64,000 nucleotides of DNA from Tabrizicola sp. (GTDB taxonomy: Bacteria > Pseudomonadota > Alphaproteobacteria > Rhodobacterales > Rhodobacteraceae). Location: positions 210,441 through 274,440 of the forward strand of contig NZ_JALHQD010000006.1 in assembly GCF_022842145.1 (NCBI RefSeq), written 5' to 3'. Shown piece after piece: positions 1-8,334 of this stretch. The translations under genes and the position numbers were made by a program. How positions within the stretch are numbered: position 1 is the stretch's first letter; each line of letters begins with the position of its first letter. The notes beneath the pieces were generated by a model. The model made no database searches. It was given only the letters and a program-made list of their open reading frames with translations, and was not told the DNA's origin.

Positions 1-440
1 GCGGCTTTCAGGAGGTGAACGTGGCGCTTGGCGGCACGCTTTACCCCGAAATCCGCGACCTGCCGGGCCGGCTGAACCACCGGATGCCGCCCGACGGCTC
101 GCTGGAGGAATGCTTCGCGCTGCGCCACACCGTCAGCTTCACCGAGGGCGGGGTTTTCCACCAGCTGATGGGCGCGCGCGAGGTGATGACCAATACGCTG
201 CATGGCCAAGGCATCGCCCGGGCCGGGTGCCGTATCGTGATCGACGGCCATGCGCCCGATGGCACACCCGAAGCGATCTACGTCAAGGATGCGCCCGGCT
301 TCACGCTCTCGGTCCAGTGGCACCCGGAATGGAACGCGGGCAACGACCCCGTTTCGCGCCCGCTCTTCCAGGCCTTTGGCCAGGCCGTCGCCGCCTGGGC
401 CGAGGGTGAGCGCCCCGCGGCAATGGCGCGCTCGGCCTGA
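1..440 (+). CDS. gamma-glutamyl-gamma-aminobutyrate hydrolase family protein (PuuD-like class I glutamine amidotransferase), 5' truncated
   Basis: Reading frame open from window edge; GFQEVNVALGGTLYPE motif and C-terminal SVQWHPEW typical of peptidase C26/PuuD. Confidence 0.88.
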   Translation, partial: GFQEVNVALGGTLYPEIRDLPGRLNHRMPPDGSLEECFALRHTVSFTEGGVFHQLMGAREVMTNTLHGQGIARAGCRIVIDGHAPDGTPEAIYVKDAPGFTLSVQWHPEWNAGNDPVSRPLFQAFGQAVAAWAEGERPAAMARSA

Positions 441-441
441 C

Positions 442-455
442 TTGAGGCAGATCAG
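442..455. promoter_or_regulatory. degenerate FnrL/FNR-like box TTGAG-GCAG-ATCAG
   Basis: Two mismatches to TTGAT-N4-ATCAA; about 58 nt upstream of the flavodoxin-domain ORF start. Confidence 0.35.
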
Positions 456-512
456 GGCGGGCGCGGCCCCGGTCTGCTAGCGCATGGGTACCTGACGAAA
501 AGGAGGTGCCCC

Positions 513-1079
513 ATGAAGCTGCTTGTCGCCTATGCCACGACCGACGGCCAGACCCGCAAGATCGCGCGCTTTGCGGCCGACCGCCTTGCGGGACTTGGCC
601 ATGCGGTCGAACTTCTGAACCTGGAAGATGCCGAGGGCCTCGACCTCTCCCGCTTCGACGGAGCGATCCTCGCCGGTTCGTTGCACGCCGGGGGCTACCA
701 GAAGACGCTGGTCCGCTTTGCGACCGAGGCTGCTGCCGACCTTGCGCAGATGCCCACGTTGTTCCTTGCCGTCTCGTTGTCTGCTGCGGGGGACGACCTC
801 GATGATTGGTCGGGCCTCCGGACTTGCCTTGCCGATTTCAAGGCCGCCACCGGCTGGACCCCCGCCCGCGTCGAGCATGTGGCGGGGGCGTTCCGCTTTT
901 CCGAATACGACTTCTTCCGCGCCTGGGCGATGCGCCGGATCGCGGACCAGAAGGGCGAGACGGTCGAACCCGGCAAGGACAAGGAATACACCGACTGGGC
1001 GGCGCTGGTTCTGGCACTGGACGATTGGCTGGTCGGCCTGACCCCCAGGGTCAAAGCGGGCGCAGTTTCAGCCGGATAA
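513..1079 (+). CDS. flavodoxin-domain protein, HemG-like (menaquinone-dependent protoporphyrinogen oxidase type)
   Basis: 188 aa; MKLLVAYATTDGQTRKIA flavodoxin FMN loop; good RBS aaggaggtg. Confidence 0.75.
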   Translation: MKLLVAYATTDGQTRKIARFAADRLAGLGHAVELLNLEDAEGLDLSRFDGAILAGSLHAGGYQKTLVRFATEAAADLAQMPTLFLAVSLSAAGDDLDDWSGLRTCLADFKAATGWTPARVEHVAGAFRFSEYDFFRAWAMRRIADQKGETVEPGKDKEYTDWAALVLALDDWLVGLTPRVKAGAVSAG

Positions 1080-2352
1080 TCCGGTTCTCGCGCTTTTCCA
1101 TCACCTCGAAGCGGAAACCGTGGAAGCTGAAGACCTGACCCGCGTTCGGGATCATCTGGGCCTCGTGGATGACAAGGCCCGCCAACGTGTTGGCCTCGTC
1201 ATCCGGCAGCCGCCAGTCAGTGGCCCGGTTCAGGTCGCGGATCGTCATCGCCCCGTCGATCAGCCAGGCGCCGTCATCGGTCGGGGTCAGGCCGTCCTTC
1301 TTCACCACGTCGAATTCGTCGGTGATGTCGCCGACGATCTCTTCCAGGATGTCTTCCAGGGTGATCAGGCCCTGCAGCGTGCCGTACTCGTCGACTACCA
1401 GCGCGAAATGGGTGCGTCGGGCCAGGAACTGGCGCATCTGCTCGTCCAGGGCGGTCGTTTCGGGGATGAAATAGGGCCTCATCGCCACCTTTTCGATCTG
1501 CAGCGCGCCGATACCGGCGACCGAGCCGTCCTCGCCGCGGACCAGCCGGTCGACCTCCCGCAAAAGGTCCTTGGCATGGACCACGCCCAGAATGTTGTCG
1601 TCGCTGTCCCGAAAGATCGGCAGCCGGGTGTGGGCCGAGGCAAGGACGCGGGTGATGATCTCACCGGGCGGCAGATCGGCGTCGATCATCTCGATCTGGC
1701 GGCGGTGGCGCATGATCTCGTCGACGGTGCGGTGCGACAGGTCCAGTGCCCCCAGCAGGCGGTCGCGGTCTGCTCTGTGCACCGCGCCTTCGGAATGACC
1801 CAGCGCGATCGCTCCGGCGATTTCTTCGCGCAAGGCCAGCATCTCGCCGCCGGGGCTTGGTTTCAACCCGATCAGGCGCAACATGCCGCGGACCAGCAGG
1901 CGGACGATCGTCACGATGGGCGAGAAGATCAGGATCAGCACCCGGATGATCGGGGCGACACGGGTCGCCACCGACTCGGGAAAGGTGATCGCGACGGTCT
2001 TCGGCATCACCTCGCCGAAGATCAGGACCAGCGCGGTCATCCCCAGGGTCGCCAGCGCCACCCCACTGTCGCCGAAGATCCGGGTCAGAAGTGCTGTCGC
2101 CAGCGAGGCCGACAGGATGTTGACGATGTTGTTGCCCAGAAGCAGCGCACCGATCATCCGCTCGCGGTCCTCGGTCACCCGCATCGCCGCCTTTGCCCCG
2201 CGTGAGCCGCGGTCGGCCTGCGCCTTCAGCTTGCCGCGTGATGCGGCCGTCAGTGCGGTTTCCGACCCGGAGAAGAAGGCGGACATCACCAAGAGGACCA
2301 GGATGGCGGCCACTGTCAGCCAGAAGGCGGTATCAAGCGTTTGGGGGGTCAT
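1051..2352 (-). CDS. HlyC/CorC family transporter (CNNM domain + CBS pair + CorC_HlyC domain)
   Basis: 433 aa; N-terminal DUF21 membrane region, LVVDEYGTLQGLITLEDILEEIVGDITDEFD motif. Confidence 0.92.
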   Translation of the reverse strand: MTPQTLDTAFWLTVAAILVLLVMSAFFSGSETALTAASRGKLKAQADRGSRGAKAAMRVTEDRERMIGALLLGNNIVNILSASLATALLTRIFGDSGVALATLGMTALVLIFGEVMPKTVAITFPESVATRVAPIIRVLILIFSPIVTIVRLLVRGMLRLIGLKPSPGGEMLALREEIAGAIALGHSEGAVHRADRDRLLGALDLSHRTVDEIMRHRRQIEMIDADLPPGEIITRVLASAHTRLPIFRDSDDNILGVVHAKDLLREVDRLVRGEDGSVAGIGALQIEKVAMRPYFIPETTALDEQMRQFLARRTHFALVVDEYGTLQGLITLEDILEEIVGDITDEFDVVKKDGLTPTDDGAWLIDGAMTIRDLNRATDWRLPDDEANTLAGLVIHEAQMIPNAGQVFSFHGFRFEVMEKRENRIIRLKLRPL

Positions 2353-2367
2353 CGGGTCTTTCCGGGC

Positions 2368-3306
2368 TCAGCCCTTGCGGGCCAGGGGATGCTTGGTCAG
2401 GACCAGGTCCTTCAGATGATCGTCCAGCACATGGGTGTAGATTTCGGTCGTGGCAACGTCGGAATGGCCGAGCAGCGTCTGGATCACCCGCAGGTCTGCG
2501 CCGTGGGCCAGAAGATGGGTTGCAAAGGCATGGCGCAGCACATGCGGCGTCACCCGGGCGGGAGAGATGCCCGCCAGCACCGCGACGTCCTTGACCAGGC
2601 TGTGGAAATACTGCCGTGTCAGGTGCCCCTCGCGGCCGTCGCCGGGAAAGAGATACCGTGACGGCGGGCGACCCGCCTTGCGCCCCGCCTCGTCCTCGGC
2701 GTCCCGGTGGGCCAGCCATTCGGCCAAGGCCGCGCGGGACGGGCCGGACAGCGGCACCATGCGTTCCTTGTCGCCCTTGCCGCGCACCAGGATCATCCGG
2801 GGATCGCCCCGGACGGCCGCGACGGGCAGCCCAACCAACTCGCTGACCCGCAGGCCGGTGGCGTAAAGAAGTTCGAACAGCGCCGTATCCCGCAGTCGGT
2901 CCGCCGGGTTGCGGGCGCGGGTGCGCGCCGCGTCCATCAGCCGGGTGACCTCGCTCTCGGTCACCGTCTTCGGCAGGCTTTGCGCCCGGCCCGGGCCCGT
3001 CAACCGCAGGGCGGGATTGTCGCTGCGCCAGCCCTCCTCGAAGGCAAAGCGGTAAAGCTGGCGGATCGACGACAGCCGCCGCGCGCGGGTCGCCTTGGAC
3101 AGGCCCTGCGAGTCGCAATGGACCAGGTAATCCTCCACCGCCTCGCGCCCCGCCTTGTCGAAAGCCAGGTCCCGGCGCGCCAGCCAGTCGGCAAAATCCG
3201 CCAGGTCGCGGCCATAGGCCAGTTGCGTGTTCCGCGCCGCCCCAAGTTCGGCGGCACAGGCGTCGAGGAAGGTCGAGATCCAGCGGCTCGCCTCGGCGTC
3301 GGGCAT
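2368..3306 (-). CDS. xerD: tyrosine recombinase XerD
   Basis: 312 aa; SAM-like N-terminal and catalytic LLYATGLRVSELVGL, HVLRHAFATHLLAHGADLRVIQTLLGHSDVATTEIYTHV. Confidence 0.93.
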   Translation of the reverse strand: MPDAEASRWISTFLDACAAELGAARNTQLAYGRDLADFADWLARRDLAFDKAGREAVEDYLVHCDSQGLSKATRARRLSSIRQLYRFAFEEGWRSDNPALRLTGPGRAQSLPKTVTESEVTRLMDAARTRARNPADRLRDTALFELLYATGLRVSELVGLPVAAVRGDPRMILVRGKGDKERMVPLSGPSRAALAEWLAHRDAEDEAGRKAGRPPSRYLFPGDGREGHLTRQYFHSLVKDVAVLAGISPARVTPHVLRHAFATHLLAHGADLRVIQTLLGHSDVATTEIYTHVLDDHLKDLVLTKHPLARKG

Positions 3307-3309
3307 GGC

Positions 3310-4872
3310 CTAGCCCCGCCGTTCCAGGATCATCAGCTCCAGCGCCGCACGCCGGGCGACACCTTCCAGACCCGCCAGGCTCAAAAGCGACAACCCTTCG
3401 GTCACGCCGCGCAAGTCGCCCTGCACGCCCCGCGCGATGTTGTCGATGGCAACGATGATCGCCTCGCCCTTGCGGTTGCCCTCCAGCAGCGCCTGCGCCT
3501 CGACCGACGGGGTCGGCGCCCGGAAAGCAGCCGAGATCGCCCGCCCCAGGCTGTCGGGTGGAACGACGTTCCGTGCGTCGCCCACGGCAAGGGCCACAAG
3601 AAACGCATCCTCGGGGTTGCCAGGCTTGTGCCGCTTGGCCGCCATCTCCGAGTAGGGCGACAGCAGCCCGACCCGAAACGCGATGGCGGCAGCCTCGCCG
3701 GTCAAGGTGACGTCCTGCAACGCCTTGCCGAAAAGCGTGGCGAAGGGGACCTCCAGCTCGGCCTCCTGCATCTTGGCCCAGACCGCGGGCAGGGTCGCCG
3801 CGACCCGCGCCCCATCGCCTGCGGTGATCGCCGCATCGAAGGCCTGGAAGGTGGCGACCCGGTCCCACACGCCGCCCGAAGCGGCGGGCTCGCGTTCCGT
3901 GTAAAGTCCCAGAATCACGTTCGGCGGGATCGTCCCGGCCCGCGTCAATCGCTCGGCCGCCTCGATCTGCGACTTCCATCCCACGCGCGGGCTAAGTTCG
4001 GCGTAGGAAAAGGCGATCGGCAGTCCCTCGGTCGGCAATGGCTCGCCGATGGCGGCATAGATCATCCAGTCCAGTGGCGTGACCGGACTTGGCGCAGGCG
4101 GGACCGGCTCACCCTCGAAAAGGTCGGGATCAAGGAAGCGCGACAAAAGCGTCTCCTGGTCCGCCGAGATCTGGTTCAGCGCGCGCGAGGTGCGGATCGT
4201 CAGCGCCGCCGTGTCCCAGTCGCCGGACCGGGCCAGACAGAAGATCCGCGCCGGCACCGTTGGCGCAAGGTGGGGGGCGTTGGCCATCGACTGACAGGCG
4301 CGATCCTCGGCCCCGGTCAGAAGGGCCACATCGAAGGCGCGGCGGAACAGATCGGGCGTGGTCGCCCCCGCGGCCTCGATCAGCGCCGCCGCCTGCTCCA
4401 GCGCACCAAGCGCCAGAAGCTTGTCGATCCGCGTCTGCAACAACTCGCCCCGCCCGCCCGCATCGACCGGAGCCGCCACCTCGGCCAGAAGGATCGTCAG
4501 GAACAACTGGCGCAGCGCCGGCAGGTCGTCGTCGGGGTGGGTGACCAGCCGCTCGGCAATTTCGCGCGTCAGCCCGTTGCCCCAAAGATCCTTCGGCAGA
4601 CCAGACACCGCGGACGCGATCAGTCCGACCCCATCGGGTGAGGGGCCGTCCAGCGAGGATGTCGTCACCGCGGCGGGAAGCGCACCCCCGGCTTCGGTGA
4701 CGGGTGGCTCGTCGATGGCCACCCCAGTGCCCGCCGCTGCTGCCGCCGTGGCCGGGGTGGCAACGGACTGCGACAGCCAGTCGATGGCGGACAAGGGCCC
4801 GCCTGCATCCTGGCCTGCCGCCGGATCACCAAGGATCAAAAGGGAAATAAGACCCGCCGCACTAGTCCGCAT
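3310..4872 (-). CDS. conserved hypothetical exported alpha-helical protein (520 aa)
   Basis: Signal-peptide-like N-terminus, Ala/Leu-rich helical body, coding-like composition; overlaps the upstream small ORF by 11 nt. Confidence 0.7.
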   Translation of the reverse strand: MRTSAAGLISLLILGDPAAGQDAGGPLSAIDWLSQSVATPATAAAAAGTGVAIDEPPVTEAGGALPAAVTTSSLDGPSPDGVGLIASAVSGLPKDLWGNGLTREIAERLVTHPDDDLPALRQLFLTILLAEVAAPVDAGGRGELLQTRIDKLLALGALEQAAALIEAAGATTPDLFRRAFDVALLTGAEDRACQSMANAPHLAPTVPARIFCLARSGDWDTAALTIRTSRALNQISADQETLLSRFLDPDLFEGEPVPPAPSPVTPLDWMIYAAIGEPLPTEGLPIAFSYAELSPRVGWKSQIEAAERLTRAGTIPPNVILGLYTEREPAASGGVWDRVATFQAFDAAITAGDGARVAATLPAVWAKMQEAELEVPFATLFGKALQDVTLTGEAAAIAFRVGLLSPYSEMAAKRHKPGNPEDAFLVALAVGDARNVVPPDSLGRAISAAFRAPTPSVEAQALLEGNRKGEAIIVAIDNIARGVQGDLRGVTEGLSLLSLAGLEGVARRAALELMILERRG

Positions 4873-4996
4873 TCAACACCACAGGCTTCTTCACTTCGCC
4901 CTGACTGGGGGCGAGATCACCCAGATAGGCATAACCCGTCAAGCCGATGAAGCCCAAAATCACCAGCACCACCAACGCCTTGATGATCCGACCCAT
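4862..4996 (-). CDS. small single-pass membrane protein, 44 aa (MGRIIKALVVLVILGFIGLTGYAYLGDLAPSQGEVKKPVVLNAD)
   Basis: Translated by hand; below ORF-track length cutoff; N-terminal TM helix, stop overlaps start of the downstream ORF. Confidence 0.75.
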   Translation of the reverse strand: MGRIIKALVVLVILGFIGLTGYAYLGDLAPSQGEVKKPVVLNAD

Positions 4997-5174
4997 CGCC
5001 TTGCCCTTCCTCGTGCCGCCTGGACGGTTTGGCCCGTCCGGCTGTCATTCCCGCGCCTGTCCGCATAAACGCGGGCCGTCGCAGGTGCCATTGCAAATCT
5101 ATATAGCATTCGGGAAGACTTCACGCCATTGAGGGGGAAAGTTTTCCGGTCGGCAAGTCCTTGCCCGCGGGATC

Positions 5175-5729
5175 ATGCATGGTGTGGCGATGGTCAGTCT
5201 GGTCAAGACGGTAGTCCTGGTAGGAATGATGGGCGCGGGCAAGACCGCGGTCGGCACGGCGCTGGCACGGCAGCTTGGCGTCGCGTTCAAGGATTCCGAC
5301 GAAGAGATCGTCCGCGCCGCCAGCCGCTCCATCGCCGAGATCTTCGAACGCGACGGCGAGCCCTTCTTTCGCTCCCGCGAGACCGAGGTCATCAGCCGTC
5401 TTTTGCGCAGCACGCCTTGCGTCCTGTCGACCGGCGGCGGCGCGTTCCTGTCCGAAAGCAACCGCCAGCTCATCCATGACGTCGGCGTCTCGGTCTGGCT
5501 CAAGGCCGACCTGGAGCTTCTGTGGCAGCGCGTCCGCCACAAGACGACCCGGCCCCTGTTGCGCACGTCAAACCCGCGCGAGACGCTGCGCACGCTTTAC
5601 GAGGCCCGCCAGCCGCTTTATGCGATGGCCGACATCGTGGTCGAAAGTGCTGCCGAACGATCCGTCGACGATATGGCGGCGCGGGTGGTCGAGGCGCTGA
5701 AAGCGCGGCCCGACGTGCTGGAGGTCTGA
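5175..5729 (+). CDS. aroK: shikimate kinase
   Basis: Walker A GMMGAGKTAVG, DSDEEI, FRSRETEVI; immediately upstream of aroB. True start may be the internal Met before VSLVKT. Confidence 0.95.
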   Translation: MHGVAMVSLVKTVVLVGMMGAGKTAVGTALARQLGVAFKDSDEEIVRAASRSIAEIFERDGEPFFRSRETEVISRLLRSTPCVLSTGGGAFLSESNRQLIHDVGVSVWLKADLELLWQRVRHKTTRPLLRTSNPRETLRTLYEARQPLYAMADIVVESAAERSVDDMAARVVEALKARPDVLEV

Positions 5730-5731
5730 TC

Positions 5732-6838
5732 TTGAACACAGTTGCGGTTGATCTGGGCGAACGCTCCTATCAGGTGCGGATCGGCCAAGGCCTTCTGTCC
5801 CGCGCCGGGGCCGAAATCGCACCGCTCCTGCGCCGCAAACGCATCGCGATCGTCACCGAAACGACCATCGCGGCCCTGCATCTTCCCGCACTGACCGAGG
5901 CACTGTCCGCCGAAGGGATTGCCTCGACGACACTCGCCTTGCCGCCGGGAGAGGGGACGAAGAACTGGGAGAACCTTGCCCGCTGCACCGAATGGCTGCT
6001 GGAGCAGAAGGTGGAACGCAAGGATGTGGTCCTGGCCCTTGGCGGTGGCGTGATCGGCGACCTCGTGGGCTTTTCCGCCGCCATCCTGCGCCGGGGCGTC
6101 CGCTTCGTGCAGCTTCCGACCTCGCTTCTGGCGCAGGTGGACAGTTCCGTCGGCGGCAAGACCGGGATCAACACCGCGCAGGGCAAGAACCTCGTCGGCG
6201 CCTTCCACCAGCCCAGCCTGGTGCTGGCCGACATCGACGTCCTCGATACGCTGACCGACCGCGACTTCCTGTCCGGCTATGGCGAGGTGGTGAAGTACGG
6301 GCTTCTCGGCGATGCCGCCTTCTTCGACTGGCTGGAAGCCGAAGGTCCCGCGCTGCGCGCCGGCGACAAGGCGGCCCGCCTGCGCGCCGTGACCCGGTCG
6401 GTCGAGATGAAAGCCGGGATCGTCAGCCGTGACGAGACCGAGGAGGGCGAGCGCGCGCTTCTGAACCTTGGCCACACCTTCTGCCATGCCCTTGAAAAGG
6501 CGACCGGATATTCCGACCGCCTGCTGCATGGCGAAGGCGTCGCCATCGGCTGTGCGCTGGCGTTCGAGCTGTCCTCGCGCCTTGACCTGTGCAGTCAGGA
6601 AGAACCAAGCCGTGTCCGCGCGCATCTGAAGACGATGGGAATGAAGACCGACATCCGCGACATCCCCGGCGATCTTCCGGGCTCCGAGGCGCTGATCGCA
6701 CTGATGGGGCAGGACAAGAAGGTCGTGGACGGCAAACTGCGCTTCATCCTCGCGCGCGGCATCGGTCAGGCCTTCGTGGCCGATGACGTGCCGGGCGACA
6801 AGGTGCGCGCCGTGCTGGAAGACGCGCTCGGCGCCTAG
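5732..6838 (+). CDS. aroB: 3-dehydroquinate synthase
   Basis: LALGGGVIGDLVGFSAA, GLLGDAAFFDWLE, LNLGHTFCHALE; likely TTG start at 5732 inside the longer track ORF. Confidence 0.95.
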   Translation: MNTVAVDLGERSYQVRIGQGLLSRAGAEIAPLLRRKRIAIVTETTIAALHLPALTEALSAEGIASTTLALPPGEGTKNWENLARCTEWLLEQKVERKDVVLALGGGVIGDLVGFSAAILRRGVRFVQLPTSLLAQVDSSVGGKTGINTAQGKNLVGAFHQPSLVLADIDVLDTLTDRDFLSGYGEVVKYGLLGDAAFFDWLEAEGPALRAGDKAARLRAVTRSVEMKAGIVSRDETEEGERALLNLGHTFCHALEKATGYSDRLLHGEGVAIGCALAFELSSRLDLCSQEEPSRVRAHLKTMGMKTDIRDIPGDLPGSEALIALMGQDKKVVDGKLRFILARGIGQAFVADDVPGDKVRAVLEDALGA

Positions 6839-7332
6839 AACAGCAGCTTGTAGACGTTGCCGTTGGTGTCCGAGGCTTGCCCCGTGCCGCTGGCGGTGCC
6901 CGACCCGATGACGAAGGTGCCCTGCACCCGGGTCCCGTCGGCGCAGACGGCGTAGATTTCGCCGTTGTTGACGCCCGCGACGGTCTCGATCTCGCGCCCG
7001 ACTTCGCCGCCGGTCTTCTTGAAGGTCAGCGACATGCCCTTGGTGTTCGACACCGTGCGCGGGGTCAGCGACGACCAGGTGCCGGAGCAGCGCCCACCCT
7101 CTGGCAAGCGGAAGGCCAGCTCTCCGGACGTGCCGGTCGTGTTCTTCGCCGTCGCCTGGATGACCAGCGTCGGATCGGCGTCGGCAATCGGACCTTGCAG
7201 CGGGTAAAGCTGCATGGGGCTGGTGCCCGTGGCGCAGGCGGCCAGCGGCAGGATCAGCCCCAGGGCCAGCAGGCGAGCAAGGCGGGTCTTTGCGGTCATC
7301 GACAAGCTGGTCTCCGAAAGGGCGTGAGGCAC
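6835..7332 (-). CDS. hypothetical lipoprotein
   Basis: Lipobox-like LALGLILPLAAC; 165 aa; stop shared with aroB through CTAG. Confidence 0.7.
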   Translation of the reverse strand: MPHALSETSLSMTAKTRLARLLALGLILPLAACATGTSPMQLYPLQGPIADADPTLVIQATAKNTTGTSGELAFRLPEGGRCSGTWSSLTPRTVSNTKGMSLTFKKTGGEVGREIETVAGVNNGEIYAVCADGTRVQGTFVIGSGTASGTGQASDTNGNVYKLLF

Positions 7333-7416
7333 GCGCGTCTATGCGGTGAATTCGGTTCCGTGTCCAGTGCTCCGGCCCGCCACCATCCGCCGCACACCGC
7401 GTCGTGAAGGACTGGC

Positions 7417-8250
7417 TCAGCGGGTGAAGAACGGCGCGGCCCGCATCGTCGGCGGCACCGGAACGCCCAAGCGAGTCAGGATCGAGGGGGCCAATGCCAG
7501 TTGATCCAGAACCTGATCTTCGGGCGGCAAGCTGCTGTTACCAAAGTAATAAAACGCAAAGTCGCGCTGGTCCTCGCCCGTCCCGCCGTGGTGCCCCCGC
7601 GCATCCTGCCCGTGATCGGCGGTGACGATCACCTCGTACCCGTTCTGCCGCCAACGGTGGATCCACGGCGCCAGGATCGCGTCCATGTGGAAACAGGCGT
7701 GGTCCATCTCCTCGCAGTCGTGGAAGAAGCGGTGGCCCATGCTGTCCAGCGTGCAGGTGTGCAGGATGCCGTAGTCGATCCCCTTCACCTCGCACAGCCG
7801 CGTCAGCATGCCGAAAAGGTCATAGTCCGACGGCGTCATCTGGTTGGCATGCCCGTAGCCATGCATCGTGTGGAACCGCCCGTGAGTGATCGGGCCGCCC
7901 GGCTCGTCATACTCGATGTCGCGGACCACGTCGAACGGCGCGCGGTTGAAGAACTCGGACCAATAGCTGTGCGTCACCGCGCCTGTGGTCTTGCCCGCCT
8001 GCGTCAACTCGCTGAACACATCGGGAAAGGTGACCCGCCGGATATCCGCGTTGTCCCAGATGTGATGCTGCTGCGGCGGCACACCCGTGTGGATCGAGGC
8101 ATAGCAGGAGGCCGAGGTCGAAGGCAGCACCGCCCGCATCCGCCGCACCTGGGCTTCGCCCTGTTCGACCCAGCCTTCCAAGTTGCCGAACAGCCGCCGC
8201 CAGTTGCGATACGGCACGCCGTCCAGGATGATCAGCAGAAGCTTCGTCAT
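7417..8250 (-). CDS. alkaline phosphatase superfamily protein (type I phosphodiesterase/nucleotide pyrophosphatase-like)
   Basis: LLIILDGV, PSTSASCYASIHTG, CTLDSMGHRFFHD, VTADHGQDARGHHGG metal-site motifs. Confidence 0.82.
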   Translation of the reverse strand: MTKLLLIILDGVPYRNWRRLFGNLEGWVEQGEAQVRRMRAVLPSTSASCYASIHTGVPPQQHHIWDNADIRRVTFPDVFSELTQAGKTTGAVTHSYWSEFFNRAPFDVVRDIEYDEPGGPITHGRFHTMHGYGHANQMTPSDYDLFGMLTRLCEVKGIDYGILHTCTLDSMGHRFFHDCEEMDHACFHMDAILAPWIHRWRQNGYEVIVTADHGQDARGHHGGTGEDQRDFAFYYFGNSSLPPEDQVLDQLALAPSILTRLGVPVPPTMRAAPFFTR

Positions 8251-8267
8251 GGCGCACCTCCTCATGC

Positions 8268-8317
8268 GACTTCGTCTTCTCGTCGGAAGGGCCCACCCAG
8301 CGAGGAGGGACGAAGTC
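8268..8317. repeat. hyphenated inverted repeat GACTTCGTC...GACGAAGTC (intercistronic element copy 1)
   Basis: Perfect 9-bp arms plus partially complementary inner sequence; shares AGCGAGGAGNGACGNAGTC with the 48 kb element. Confidence 0.55.
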
Positions 8318-8334
8318 CAACGACGAGCGGCGGT

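Noticed and set aside
2368-3306. XerD-like recombinase as evidence of an integrated mobile element
   Set aside because: Sequence matches chromosomal XerD and lies in a housekeeping context; no att sites, excisionase or cargo seen.
2707-4641. 644-aa plus-strand ORF
   Set aside because: Antisense to xerD and the 520-aa protein; composition (Arg/Gly/Gln-rich) is the usual high-GC shadow ORF with no recognisable domain.
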